From positions 40,309 through 104,308 of the forward strand of contig NZ_QBKP01000017.1 of assembly GCF_003054195.1 (NCBI RefSeq): DNA of 64,000 bases, given 5' to 3'. The DNA is from Gemmobacter caeni (GTDB taxonomy: Bacteria > Pseudomonadota > Alphaproteobacteria > Rhodobacterales > Rhodobacteraceae). This document shows positions 1 through 9,043 of the stretch, piece after piece. The translations under genes and the position numbers were made by a program. Positions within the stretch are counted from its first letter, which is position 1. Each line of letters begins with the position of its first letter. The notes beneath the pieces were generated by a model. It saw only the letters and a program-made list of their open reading frames with translations, searched no databases and was not told where the DNA came from.

Positions 1-2442
1 CACCCGCGCGGCCTTCGGATCATACATCGGCACCAGCGAGGCCTCGGCCGCATGTCGCACCCCCGCCACCTCGATCTCGTAGCGCGAGGCCAGAACCTCC
101 GCCTCGCTCTCGCCCGCGCAGGGCACATAGCCCATGCCGATGGCCCCACCGAGCGCATGGCCATAGTTGCCGCTGGTCACCGGCCCGACGATCCGGCCAT
201 CCCGCACGATGGCTTCGTTATGGAACAGCAGCGGTTCGGGGTCTTTCAGGCGAAACTGAACCATGCGGCGCGAAAGCCCGGCCTCTTCTTTCCGCAGCAC
301 CGCCTCGCGCCCGATGAAACCGGGTTTCGAGGTCCGCACTGCAAAGCCGAGGCCCGCTTCCAGCACATGATCCTCGTCGGTAATGTCATGGCCGAAGTGG
401 CGGAACGCCTTTTCGATGCGGCAACTGTCGAGCGTATGCAGGCCACACAGCTTCATCTCCGGCGCGGCTTCCTCCAGCGCCTCGAAGACATGCGCGGCCT
501 GATCGGTCGGCACATAGATCTCCCAGCCCAGTTCGCCCACATAAGTCACCCGATGCGCGCGGGCGAGGCCCATGCCGATCTCGATTTCGCGCGCAGTGCC
601 GAAGGGATGCGCGGCGTTGGAAAAATCGTTCGGGCTGATCCGTTCCATCACCGCCCGCGCTTGCGGCCCCATCAGGCACAGCACCGCCTCACCCGCCGTC
701 ACATCGGTGATGACCGCAAAATCCTCGCCCAGATGCCGCCGCAGCCAGGCCAGATCGCGTTGCAGCGTCGCCCCCGGCACCACCAGCAGGAAGACGGTTT
801 CCGAAAGCCGCGTCACCGTCAGGTCGCTTTCGATGCCGCCGCGTTCATTCAGCATCTGGGTATAGACGATCCGCCCCGGCGCCACGTCGATCTGATTGGC
901 GCAGACCCGGTTGAGGAAAGCCGCCGCATCACGCCCCTCGACCCGGATCTTGCCGAAGCTCGTCATGTCGAAAAGGCCGACGCCGGTCCGCACCGCCATA
1001 TGTTCGGTGCGCTGATTGTCAAACCAGTTCTGCCGCTTCCACGAATAGCGGTAGTCCCGTTCCTGCCCCTCGGCCGCGAACCAGTTCGCCCGCTCCCATC
1101 CCGCGACCTCGCCAAAGACCGCGCCGCGCGCCTTCAGGTGCTCGTGCAGCGGTGATCGCCGCACCCCGCGCGCGGTGGCCATCTGGCGATAGGGGAAATG
1201 GTCGGCGTAAAGCAGGCCCAGCGTTTCGCTCACCCGCTCTTTCAGGTAGCGGCGGTTCTTCTGGAACGGCTGGGCGCGGCGGATGTCCACCTCCCACAGG
1301 TCAAACGGCGCCTCGCCCTCGGTGATCCAATGCGCCAGCGCCATGCCCGCCCCACCGGAGGAGGCGATGCCGACCGAGTTATAGCCCGCCGCAATCCAGT
1401 AACCGCCCAGTTCCGGCGCCTCCCCCAGATAATAGCGGTCATCGGGGGTAAAGCTTTCCGGCCCGTTGAAGAAGGTATGGATGCCCGCCGTTTCAAACAG
1501 CGGCATACGATTGGTCGCCATCTCAAGGATCGGCGCGAAATGGTCCCAGTCCTCTGGCAGGGTGTCGAATTCGAAATCCTCGCGGATGCCGCCCATGCCC
1601 CAGGGTTTCGCCTTCGGCTCAAACGCACCGACCATCATCTTGCCCGCGTCCGATTTGTAATAGGCGCATTCGTCCGGCACCCGCAGCACCGGCAGATGGC
1701 CGAGGCCGTCAATGCCTTCCGTCACCAGATAGAAATGCTCGCAGGCATGCAGGGGCAGCGTGACACCGCTGGAGGCCGCCAGATCACGCCCCCACATGCC
1801 GCCGCAGTTGATGACGACATCGGCAGCGATATGACCCTGCGCCTCGCCCCGTTGCCAGGACACGCCGGTCACGCGACGGCGGCCATTCTCGGCCGCCTCG
1901 GTCACGCCGGTAACCTTGACGTTCTCGGCAATCGTCGCGCCCTGCATCCGCGCGCCTTTGGCCAGCGCCATGGCAATATTGGCCGGGTCGCATTGCCCGT
2001 CCAGCGGCAGATGCACCGCCCCCACCACGCCATCGGTGTTCAGATGCGGATACATGGCCTTGACCTCGGCGGGCGAGATCTCGTGCACCGCCACGTCGAA
2101 GATGCGCGCCACCGTGGCCTGACGCAACAGTTCCTCATGCCGTTCCTTCGTCAGCGCGACCGAGATCGAGCCGACCTGCCGCATCCCCGTTTCCACCCCG
2201 GTTTCCTGCGCCAGCCGGACGTAAAGATCGGCCGAATATTTCGCCAGCCGCGTCATGTTGGCGGAACCGCGCAACTGCCCGATCAGCCCTGCCGCATGCC
2301 ATGTGGTGCCTGAAGTCAGCCGCTTGCGCTCCAGCAGCACGATGTCGCGCCACCCGGCCTTCGCCAGATGATAGGCGACCGAACAACCCGAGACCCCGCC
2401 CCCGATGATCACCGCCCGCGCCTTTTGCGGAAGTTCCGTCAT
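1..2442 (-). CDS. FAD-dependent dehydrogenase with C-terminal GcvT domain (dimethylglycine/sarcosine dehydrogenase type), 3' end cut by window edge
   Basis: The open frame runs 814 codons without a stop to the window edge, close to the normal family length, so only a few residues are probably missing. It starts MTELPQKARAVIIGGGVSG, a dinucleotide-binding GxGxxG, followed by a TTWHAAG motif near residue 50; the histidine is the covalent FAD-attachment position in dimethylglycine and sarcosine dehydrogenases. The N-terminal half is a D-amino-acid-oxidase-like FAD domain and the C-terminal half is a GcvT/tetrahydrofolate-binding aminomethyltransferase domain. The expected role is oxidative N-demethylation of a methylated glycine with transfer of the one-carbon unit to folate. 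It lies downstream of a paralogue on the same strand, separated by a double hairpin. The exact substrate cannot be told from sequence. The ATG follows a purine-rich GGAGC-like site. Confidence 0.85.
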   Translation of the reverse strand, partial: MTELPQKARAVIIGGGVSGCSVAYHLAKAGWRDIVLLERKRLTSGTTWHAAGLIGQLRGSANMTRLAKYSADLYVRLAQETGVETGMRQVGSISVALTKERHEELLRQATVARIFDVAVHEISPAEVKAMYPHLNTDGVVGAVHLPLDGQCDPANIAMALAKGARMQGATIAENVKVTGVTEAAENGRRRVTGVSWQRGEAQGHIAADVVINCGGMWGRDLAASSGVTLPLHACEHFYLVTEGIDGLGHLPVLRVPDECAYYKSDAGKMMVGAFEPKAKPWGMGGIREDFEFDTLPEDWDHFAPILEMATNRMPLFETAGIHTFFNGPESFTPDDRYYLGEAPELGGYWIAAGYNSVGIASSGGAGMALAHWITEGEAPFDLWEVDIRRAQPFQKNRRYLKERVSETLGLLYADHFPYRQMATARGVRRSPLHEHLKARGAVFGEVAGWERANWFAAEGQERDYRYSWKRQNWFDNQRTEHMAVRTGVGLFDMTSFGKIRVEGRDAAAFLNRVCANQIDVAPGRIVYTQMLNERGGIESDLTVTRLSETVFLLVVPGATLQRDLAWLRRHLGEDFAVITDVTAGEAVLCLMGPQARAVMERISPNDFSNAAHPFGTAREIEIGMGLARAHRVTYVGELGWEIYVPTDQAAHVFEALEEAAPEMKLCGLHTLDSCRIEKAFRHFGHDITDEDHVLEAGLGFAVRTSKPGFIGREAVLRKEEAGLSRRMVQFRLKDPEPLLFHNEAIVRDGRIVGPVTSGNYGHALGGAIGMGYVPCAGESEAEVLASRYEIEVAGVRHAAEASLVPMYDPKAARV

Positions 2443-2471
2443 GTCACCGCTCCTGCGCCCGCCGCCTGCGG

Positions 2472-2519
2472 GCAAAAGTTTTCCGAAAACTTTTGCAAAT
2501 TTCTTTGCAAGAAATTTGC
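2472..2519. repeat. tandem double hairpin
   Basis: Two perfect inverted repeats sit end to end between the two dehydrogenase genes. The first has 12-bp arms (GCAAAAGTTTTC at 2472-2483 and its complement at 2485-2496) around one base. The second has 11-bp arms (GCAAATTTCTT at 2495-2505, complement at 2509-2519) around TGC. They share two bases. There is no clear T-run, so this is not a textbook intrinsic terminator. It could reduce read-through, protect the upstream transcript, or be a dispersed palindromic repeat. Confidence 0.75.
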
Positions 2520-2520
2520 G

Positions 2521-4962
2521 TCACGCCCGGATCCGCGCATTGGCCGGATCCCAGAGCGGTTCATCCTTCTGCACCCGCGCTTTCAGCTTCTCGCCGAAGA
2601 TTTCCACCTCGACCTCGGTGCCCGGCACCGCCAGATCGGCGCGGATCATGCCCAGCCCGATGCAGGCGCCGACGCGGTGACCCCAGTAGCCACTGGTCAG
2701 TTCGCCGACCACCTGACCCTCGTGCCAGATCGTCGACATATAGGGCGGGTCGAAATCGCCGGTCTCGATCACCAGCGTGGCAAAACGCTTGCTGACCCCC
2801 GCCTGCTTTTCCGCCTCCAGCGCCGTCTTGCCCCTGAACGCAGGTTTCGACCAGTCGATGAAGCGCTCCAGCCCGCCTTGCAGCAGGGTGTAATCGGTCG
2901 AAAGATCGCCTTTCCATGCACGATAGCCCTTTTCCACCCGCAGGCTGTTGAGCGCAAACATGCCAAAGGGTTTCAGCCCATGCCCTTGGCCGGCGGCCAT
3001 CACTGCCTCCCAGATGCGCGGCGTATCGGCGTTGCGGGAATGGATTTCCCAGCCAAGTTCGCCCGCGAAGCTGACCCGCATCAGCAGGCAATCCGCCCCG
3101 GCGATCACCGCCGTCTGCCAGGTCAGCCAGGGGCGGGAAAGATCTGCCTCCGCCACCCCGGCAAGGATGGCGCGCGCATTCGGCCCGGTCAGGATCTGCG
3201 TCGCCCAATCGGCGCTTTCATCGGTGAGGCGCAGCCCCGGTTCGAGATGGCGTTCCAGCCATTCGCGGTCATGCGCCTGCGCCGTGGCGGCGGTGATGAG
3301 CCAAAGCTCGTCCTCCGCCAGCCGCGCCACCGACATCTCGGTGACGATGCGGCCCTTGTCATCGGCGAAATAGGCCAGCCCCAGCCGCCCGACCGACGGC
3401 ACCTTGCCGCTGATCTGCCGTGCGAGCCACTCCGCCGCGCCCGGCCCCGTCAGGCGGAAGCGCGAGAAGCCCGGCAGATCCAGAATCCCCGCCGCATCCC
3501 GCACCGCCGCGCATTCCTCGGCCACCGCGCCGAACCAGGGACCTTCGCGACGCCAGGTCTGGGTGCCTGCTTCGGATATGTCATCGCCCGGCCGCGCATA
3601 CCACAGCGCACGTTCCCAGCCGTTATAGGCGCCATACTGCGCGCCCAGCGCCATGGTCTGAGCATGCACCGGGCTGAGGCGGCGGTCGCGCGCCGCAGGC
3701 CAGGCATGATGCGGGAAGTGGATGGCATATTCGTGGCCGTAAACCTCCATCCCTTTCTGCACGCAATAGTCGCGATCTTCCCAGCCGGTGAAGCGGCGCG
3801 GGTCGCAGGACCACATGTCCCATTCGGTCGCGCCCTCGGTCACCCATTCCGCCAGCACCTTGCCCGCGCCCCCGGCCTGACAGATGCCGAAGGTGAAAAC
3901 GCAGGCCTCGAAGGCATTGGGCACCCCCGGCATCGGCCCGATCAGCGGATTGCCGTCCGGTGTATAAGGGATCGGCCCGTTGATCACCTTGGTCAGCGCC
4001 GCCTTTTCCAGCAGGGGAACCCGCGCCATGGCATCGGCGATATACCATTCCAGCCGCTCCAGATCGTCGGGGAAAAGCTGGAAGCTGAAATCCTCGGGGA
4101 AGGGATCGTCCTTCGTCACCCAATGCGCCTTGCAATTGCGCTCATAGGGGCCAAGGTTGAAGCCGTACTTTTCCTGCCGCAGGTAATAGCTGCTGTCCAC
4201 GTCGCGCAGCAGCGGCAGCTTGTGGCCCACCTCTTTCGACCAGCTTTCGATCTCGGGGATGGTGTCGAACAGCATGTACTGATGGCTCATCACCATCATC
4301 GGCACGTCGCGGCCAAACCATTTGCCGACCTCGCGGGCATAGTAACCCGCAGCATTCACCACGAATTCACAGCGGATCTCGCCCTTCGGCGTTGAAACCA
4401 CCCAGTCGCCGCCCTCGCGCCGCACGCCGGTCGCCGGACAGAAGCGCTCGATCCGCGCGCCCATGGAACGCGCCCCCTTGGCCAAAGCCTGCGTCAGCTG
4501 CGCCGGGTCGATGTCGCCGTCATAGGGATCGTAAAGCGCCCCGGTCAGGTCGTGCGTTTCAAGGAAGGGATAGCGCGTGCGGATGTCCTCAGGCGACAGG
4601 ATATCAAGGTCCATCCCCTGATAGCGCCCCATGCCGACGACACGTTTGAATTCCTGCAAGCGTTCCGCCGTATGCGCCAGCCGGACCGAGCCGGTGACAT
4701 GGTAGTTCATCGGATAATCGACCTCGGCCCCAAGGCCGCGATAGAGTTGCGCCGAATAGCGCTGCATGTTCATGATCGACCAGCTTGAGGAAAAGGTCGG
4801 CACATTGCCTGCCGCATGCCAGGTGGACCCGGCGGTCAGTTCGTTCTTCTCCAGCAGCACGCAATCGCTCCATCCCGCCTTCGCCAGATGGTAAAGCGCC
4901 GAGGCCCCGACCGCCCCACCCCCGATGATCACAACCCGCGCCGTCGTCGGAAAATCCGCCAT
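2521..4962 (-). CDS. FAD-dependent dehydrogenase with C-terminal GcvT domain (dimethylglycine dehydrogenase type)
   Basis: This 813-aa protein is complete. Residues 1-20 carry the GGGAVGAS nucleotide-binding loop; a GSTWHAAG motif near residue 50 supplies the histidine that binds FAD covalently in dimethylglycine dehydrogenases. FAD domain, FAO_M-like middle and GcvT plus GcvT_C domains follow in order. The expected reaction is oxidative demethylation of an N-methylglycine-type substrate using tetrahydrofolate as methylene acceptor. I chose the ATG giving MADFPTTARVV because it places the GxGxxG at the usual distance; an earlier in-frame start (5013) would add 17 residues with no family support. 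It is the first gene of a two-gene same-strand unit with its paralogue and is transcribed away from a LysR gene. Confidence 0.87.
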   Translation of the reverse strand: MADFPTTARVVIIGGGAVGASALYHLAKAGWSDCVLLEKNELTAGSTWHAAGNVPTFSSSWSIMNMQRYSAQLYRGLGAEVDYPMNYHVTGSVRLAHTAERLQEFKRVVGMGRYQGMDLDILSPEDIRTRYPFLETHDLTGALYDPYDGDIDPAQLTQALAKGARSMGARIERFCPATGVRREGGDWVVSTPKGEIRCEFVVNAAGYYAREVGKWFGRDVPMMVMSHQYMLFDTIPEIESWSKEVGHKLPLLRDVDSSYYLRQEKYGFNLGPYERNCKAHWVTKDDPFPEDFSFQLFPDDLERLEWYIADAMARVPLLEKAALTKVINGPIPYTPDGNPLIGPMPGVPNAFEACVFTFGICQAGGAGKVLAEWVTEGATEWDMWSCDPRRFTGWEDRDYCVQKGMEVYGHEYAIHFPHHAWPAARDRRLSPVHAQTMALGAQYGAYNGWERALWYARPGDDISEAGTQTWRREGPWFGAVAEECAAVRDAAGILDLPGFSRFRLTGPGAAEWLARQISGKVPSVGRLGLAYFADDKGRIVTEMSVARLAEDELWLITAATAQAHDREWLERHLEPGLRLTDESADWATQILTGPNARAILAGVAEADLSRPWLTWQTAVIAGADCLLMRVSFAGELGWEIHSRNADTPRIWEAVMAAGQGHGLKPFGMFALNSLRVEKGYRAWKGDLSTDYTLLQGGLERFIDWSKPAFRGKTALEAEKQAGVSKRFATLVIETGDFDPPYMSTIWHEGQVVGELTSGYWGHRVGACIGLGMIRADLAVPGTEVEVEIFGEKLKARVQKDEPLWDPANARIRA

Positions 4963-5033
4963 GATCCACTCCCTGTTTGGGCGGAGTATCGGCCCGCATC
5001 TTCGCGCTTTCAATTCACCCGGACGCGCCCTAT

Positions 5034-5052
5034 TGATCGGAAAACCCGATCA
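5034..5052. promoter_or_regulatory. candidate LysR operator
   Basis: A perfect interrupted palindrome, TGATCGG-AAAAC-CCGATCA, ends ten bases before the LysR start codon and lies in the 100-bp gap to the divergent dehydrogenase operon. Position and symmetry fit an autoregulatory LysR recognition site. The assignment is inference. Confidence 0.5.
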
Positions 5053-5062
5053 CGGTGCCGCC

Positions 5063-5950
5063 ATGCAGATCGACCTTCTGGACACGTTTCTCGACCTTTG
5101 CGAGACGCGCAGCTTCAACCGCACCGCCGAACGGCTGGACGTAACGCAAAGCACCGTCTCGGCCCGGATCGCGGCGCTGGAAGCGGCGTTGGGCACCCGG
5201 CTTTTTGCCCGGTCCCGCGCAGGCACCGATCTGACGATGGAAGGGCGGCGCTTCGAATCCCATGCCCGCAGCCTGCGCCATGAGTGGAACGAGGCGCGCC
5301 GCCGCATCCGCCTGCCCGATCGCGCGGCACAGCTGATCCGGCTGGGCATCCAGAATGACCTTGCCGCCCAGCATATCGGCGAATGGGTCGCCGATTTCCG
5401 CCGCGCCCTGCCGGAAACCGCCTTTTATATCGAGCCCGATTACTCCAATCAGATGTGCGCCGACCTGCTGACCGGGGTGCAGGATTTTGCGGTGATGTTC
5501 TCGCCCAAGCCCCACCCCGATCTGCATTTCGAAACCGTGGGCGAAGTGCCCTATGTCATGGTCTCGTCCGAGGCCGAGACGCTGGAACAGGTCAGCCCCG
5601 ACAGTTTTGTCTTCGCGCATTTCTCGCCCGCATTTGAACGGATGCACCGCGAGGTGACGCCGCAACTCGCAGGCTCCGCCATTTCGGTTGGCCAAAGCGC
5701 CACCGTCGCCAGCCTGCTGACCGCGATGGGCGGCGCGGGTTATGTGCTGGAGAAAACCGCGACCGGGCTTGTTGCCAGCGGCCATTTTCGCCGGGTGAGC
5801 GATGCGCCGGTGCTGCGCCAGCCGGTCTATGCCGCATTGCACCTGCGGCACCGTATCTCGCCGCTGCACCGCCGCCTCACCCGCATCGTGCGCCGCCGCC
5901 TCGCCGCCGCAGGCCCCGAGCCACTGGACAGCCCGCCCCGCGCCGCCTAG
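5063..5950 (+). CDS. LysR-family transcriptional regulator
   Basis: 295 aa, the standard LysR length. The N-terminal winged helix-turn-helix is clear (FLDLCETRSFNRTAERL, then TQSTVSARIAALEAALG at about residues 9-42). The rest is a periplasmic-binding-like effector domain. The chosen ATG gives MQIDLLDTFLDLCET, the usual LysR N-terminus; the frame remains open upstream but that would add an atypical extension. It is divergent from the two GcvT-fused dehydrogenases, with a palindrome just before its start, so it probably controls them and itself. The effector is unknown. Confidence 0.88.
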   Translation: MQIDLLDTFLDLCETRSFNRTAERLDVTQSTVSARIAALEAALGTRLFARSRAGTDLTMEGRRFESHARSLRHEWNEARRRIRLPDRAAQLIRLGIQNDLAAQHIGEWVADFRRALPETAFYIEPDYSNQMCADLLTGVQDFAVMFSPKPHPDLHFETVGEVPYVMVSSEAETLEQVSPDSFVFAHFSPAFERMHREVTPQLAGSAISVGQSATVASLLTAMGGAGYVLEKTATGLVASGHFRRVSDAPVLRQPVYAALHLRHRISPLHRRLTRIVRRRLAAAGPEPLDSPPRAA

Positions 5951-5981
5951 CCTCGCCCTGCAACGCATGCAGGAGGCCCCG

Positions 5982-6290
5982 ATGCCCGTCACCCTCGTTC
6001 AGGTCGATTTTCCCCATTCCGGCCCCTGGGGTGCCGAAATGGCCTCCGCTTTCGAAGGGCTGGCGCAATCCATCGCAGCCGAGCCGGGCTTCCTGTTCAA
6101 ATACTGGACCGAGGATCAGGCGCAGGGCATCGCGGGCGGCATCTACGGCTTTGCCAGCCGGGCCGAGGCCGAAGCCTATCTGACCATGCATACCGCCCGG
6201 CTTCAGGGCTTCGGCGTCACCGGCATCCGTGGCCTGATCCTTGATGTGAATGAACCGCTGTCCCGCATCGACAAGGCGCCGGTCCTCTGA
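5982..6290 (+). CDS. YdhR-like monooxygenase (ABM-fold) protein
   Basis: 102 aa. The sequence (VTLVQVDFPHSG, then FKYWTEDQAQGIAGGIYGF and AEAYLTMHTARL) matches the YdhR family of small dimeric alpha/beta-barrel proteins named putative mono-oxygenases. The ATG at 5982 follows an AGGAGG site with good spacing; an ATG at 5966 overlaps that ribosome-binding site and is unlikely. It begins 31 bp after the LysR gene and may be co-transcribed with it. The substrate is unknown and the family function is not firmly established. Confidence 0.75.
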   Translation: MPVTLVQVDFPHSGPWGAEMASAFEGLAQSIAAEPGFLFKYWTEDQAQGIAGGIYGFASRAEAEAYLTMHTARLQGFGVTGIRGLILDVNEPLSRIDKAPVL

Positions 6291-6300
6291 GACGCGGCTC

Positions 6301-6352
6301 TTTCACTCTGACAAAATATCCCGGAGGGTGGCCGGAGACCGGGGGCAGCCGC
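6301..6352 (+). repeat. interspersed AAATATCC-GGGGG element, copy A
   Basis: Downstream of the YdhR-like gene the sequence AAAATATCCC (6313-6322) is followed by G-rich text with GACCGGGGGCAGC. It is the least conserved of four similar elements in this window (others at 14536, 39660 and 42216). It lies between convergent genes and could contribute to termination. Confidence 0.45.
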
Positions 6353-6430
6353 CCTTGTACCGCTTCCCACCCGGAACCCAGACCTGGACCCAGTCGCCCG
6401 CGCGCGCCGGACCTTTGAGGCCCGAAGCCG

Positions 6431-7780
6431 TTACATGACCCCCACAAGCCGCCGCATGACCGCGCGGTAGCGTGCCTCGATACTGTCGCGCGCCACATGG
6501 CGTCCGCCCTGCACGACATGACGCCCTGCGGACCACAGATCGGCCACCAGCCGATCATCGCCCGCGAAAATCCAGGCGTCCAGTATTGCATCCTCGCGCC
6601 GCCCCTCCAGCATCAGCGCGCCGGTGTCCAGCGCAAGAAGATCGGCCCACAGCCCTGGCGCAATCGCCCCGGCGGCCCGACCGCCCGCCTGCGCCCCACC
6701 CCGCGCCGCACTTTCCACCAGCACCCGCCCGTTCGAGGCATCGGCGGTCGCCAGCATCGCCCGGCCCCGATCACGCAGACGCTGCGAATATTCGTAGGAC
6801 CGCAATTCCTCGGCCTGCGAGATGCGGATATTGCTGTCCGAGCCCACGCCGAACACACCGCCCGCCGCCTGCCAGCGCATTCCGTCAAAGATGCCGTCGC
6901 CCAGATTGGCCTCGGTGATCGGGCACAGCCCCGCCACCGCGCCCGTGCGTGCCAGCGCCTCTGTCTCGGCGGGCAGCATCTGCGTCGTATGGATCAGGCA
7001 CCAGCGCGCATCCACGGGCGCATGCGCCAGCAGCCATTCGGTCGGCCGTGCGCCGTAAGCTGCCTGCACTTCCTCCACCTCGGCCACCTGTTCGGCCAGA
7101 TGCAGATGCACCGGCCCACCGAAGCCCGGCATCGCGGCCAGGGTTTCCGGGCGCACCGCGCGCAACGAATGCGGCGCCACGCCGATCACGCCGTCCGGTA
7201 GCGTCGCGACCGCCTTCGCGGCGGCCTCATGCAGCCGGGCGAAGCGATCAGGCGCATTGCCAAAACGCAACTGCCCCGTGGTCAGCGCCCGCCCGTCACA
7301 GCCGCCGCGTTCGTAAGCGACCGGCAAGAGCGTCAGCCCGATGCCGGTCTCTGCCGCCGCCGCGACGATACGCGCCGACATTTCGGCCAGATCGGCATAG
7401 GGGGCACCGCCCGGCTGATGATGCAGGTAATGAAACTCGCTGACCCCGGCAAAACCGGCCTCCAGCATCTCCACCTGCACCAGCGCGGCGATGGCCTGCA
7501 CATCCTCGGGCGTCAGATGGTCGAGGAAGCGATACATCAGGGTCCGCCAGGTCCAGAACGAATCCTGCCCTGCGCCGCGCCGCTCTGTCATCCCCGCCAT
7601 GGCGCGCTGGAATGCGTGCGAATGCAGGTTCTGCCCGGCGGGCAGCAGGCAGCCGACCCGCTGCCCTTCGGGCGCGGTGCCCGGCGTGACGGACGTAATG
7701 CGCCCCTCCGCCATCTCCACGCGTACCGCTTCGGCCCAGCCATTCGGCAGCAATGCCGTCTCCGCCCAGATCACCGTCAT
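6431..7780 (-). CDS. hutF: formimidoylglutamate deiminase
   Basis: 449 aa. This amidohydrolase converts N-formimidoyl-L-glutamate to N-formyl-L-glutamate and ammonia in the five-step histidine pathway. Visible features are the metal-binding HSHAF at residues 53-57, a [13 protein letters not shown] stretch near 225, and VGSDSN near 320, all typical of HutF. The ATG at 7780 gives [15 protein letters not shown]; the frame stays open upstream but crosses the intergenic promoter region. It is divergent from hutI. The partner N-formylglutamate deformylase (hutG) and the usual repressor hutC are not in this window. Confidence 0.93.
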   Translation of the reverse strand: MTVIWAETALLPNGWAEAVRVEMAEGRITSVTPGTAPEGQRVGCLLPAGQNLHSHAFQRAMAGMTERRGAGQDSFWTWRTLMYRFLDHLTPEDVQAIAALVQVEMLEAGFAGVSEFHYLHHQPGGAPYADLAEMSARIVAAAAETGIGLTLLPVAYERGGCDGRALTTGQLRFGNAPDRFARLHEAAAKAVATLPDGVIGVAPHSLRAVRPETLAAMPGFGGPVHLHLAEQVAEVEEVQAAYGARPTEWLLAHAPVDARWCLIHTTQMLPAETEALARTGAVAGLCPITEANLGDGIFDGMRWQAAGGVFGVGSDSNIRISQAEELRSYEYSQRLRDRGRAMLATADASNGRVLVESAARGGAQAGGRAAGAIAPGLWADLLALDTGALMLEGRREDAILDAWIFAGDDRLVADLWSAGRHVVQGGRHVARDSIEARYRAVMRRLVGVM

Positions 7781-7789
7781 CGCATCCTC

Positions 7790-7825
7790 TTGACAGATGT
7801 TATTATGTGCAGAAATAATCACATC
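7790..7825. promoter_or_regulatory. hut divergent promoter region with inverted repeat
   Basis: The 75-bp gap between hutF and hutI holds TTGACA at 7790-7795 and AATAAT at 7814-7819, 18 bp apart, a good promoter for hutI. An imperfect inverted repeat GATGTTATTATG (7796-7807) and AATAATCACATC (7814-7825), matching at 10 of 12 positions, covers the spacer and -10. On the other strand TTGATG and TAATAA could serve hutF. A repressor here would shut both directions. Which protein binds is unknown. Confidence 0.5.
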
Positions 7826-7855
7826 AAGCGCAGACAAAATCAAGCGGGGAGCGCG

Positions 7856-9043
7856 ATGATTCTGACCAATGCCACAGTAGCGACGATGACGGGGGGCTAT
7901 GGCCTGATTCCCGAGGCCGCCATTGTCCTTGAAGGCGACCGCATTGCCTGGGTCGGGCCGATGGGCGACCTGCCTGCCTCGGCCGCACCTGTCACCGATC
8001 TGGGCGGACGGCTGGTGACGCCGGGCCTGATCGACTGTCACACCCATCTGGTGTTTGGCGGCAATCGCGCACGGGAATTCGAGATGCGGCTGACCGGCGC
8101 CTCTTACGAAGAAATCGCCCGCGCCGGCGGTGGCATTGTCTCGACCGTAAGCGCAACCCGCGCGGCATCAGAGGACAGCCTGCTCGCGCAGGCTCTGCCC
8201 CGGCTGGACCAGATGCTGACCGAGGGCGTGACGCGGACCGAGGTCAAATCGGGCTATGGCCTGGACATCGAGACCGAGCTTCGGATGCTGCGCGTGGCGC
8301 GGCGGCTGGCCACCCTGCGCCCGGTGCGGATCAGCACCACCTTCCTTGGTGCCCATGCCATTCCGGCCGAATACAAAGGTCGCGCCGATGATTACATCAC
8401 CGAACAGGTGATCCCCGCCCTGCACCGCGCCCATGCCGAAGGCTTGGTCGATGCGGTGGACGGTTTCTGCGAGGGTATCGCTTTTTCCCCCGACCAGATC
8501 GCCCGCGTCTTTGCCGAGGCACGCGCATTGAACCTGCCCGTCAAGCTTCATGCCGAACAATTGTCGAACCTGCATGGCGCGGCGCTGGCGGCGCGGCACG
8601 GGGCGCTGAGTGCCGACCATCTGGAGTATCTGGATGCCGAAGGCGCGCAGGCCATGGCAGCGGCGGGTACGGTGGCGGTGATCCTGCCCGGCGCCTTCTA
8701 CGCCCTGCGCGAAACGCAGCTTCCGCCCGTGGCGGCGCTGCGCGCGGCAGGGGTCGACATGGCAGTCGCGACAGATTGCAACCCCGGCACCGCGCCGATG
8801 ACCTCGCTCTGCCTTGCCATGAACATGGCCTGCACCCTGTTCCGCCTGACACCGGAAGAGGCGCTGTCCGGCGCCACCCGCATCGCCGCCCGCGCACTGG
8901 GTCAGACCGAGGAAGGCCGGATCGCGCCCGGCTTCCGCGCCGATCTGGCGATCTGGCAGGCCCGGCACCCGGCAGAACTCGCCTATCGCATCGGGGCCAC
9001 GCCCCTTCACGCCCGCATCTTCGGAGGCCAACTTGACGCCTGA
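7856..9043 (+). CDS. hutI: imidazolonepropionase
   Basis: 395 aa. It hydrolyses 4-imidazolone-5-propanoate to N-formimidoylglutamate, the third step of histidine breakdown. The metal-binding [11 protein letters not shown] motif is at residues 61-71, followed by the HutI-typical [13 protein letters not shown] and [18 protein letters not shown] near 305 supplies the later active-site Asp. The ATG at 7856 gives [11 protein letters not shown] and follows a GGGGAG site. Its 3' end overlaps hutH by 11 bp, so the two are translationally linked. Confidence 0.95.
   Translation: MILTNATVATMTGGYGLIPEAAIVLEGDRIAWVGPMGDLPASAAPVTDLGGRLVTPGLIDCHTHLVFGGNRAREFEMRLTGASYEEIARAGGGIVSTVSATRAASEDSLLAQALPRLDQMLTEGVTRTEVKSGYGLDIETELRMLRVARRLATLRPVRISTTFLGAHAIPAEYKGRADDYITEQVIPALHRAHAEGLVDAVDGFCEGIAFSPDQIARVFAEARALNLPVKLHAEQLSNLHGAALAARHGALSADHLEYLDAEGAQAMAAAGTVAVILPGAFYALRETQLPPVAALRAAGVDMAVATDCNPGTAPMTSLCLAMNMACTLFRLTPEEALSGATRIAARALGQTEEGRIAPGFRADLAIWQARHPAELAYRIGATPLHARIFGGQLDA

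Noticed and set aside
2368..4395. 675-codon plus-strand open frame over the second dehydrogenase
   Set aside because: It is antisense to a clear FAD/GcvT gene; its product is rich in His, Arg, Pro and Gln with no domain, as expected for a shadow frame in GC-rich DNA.
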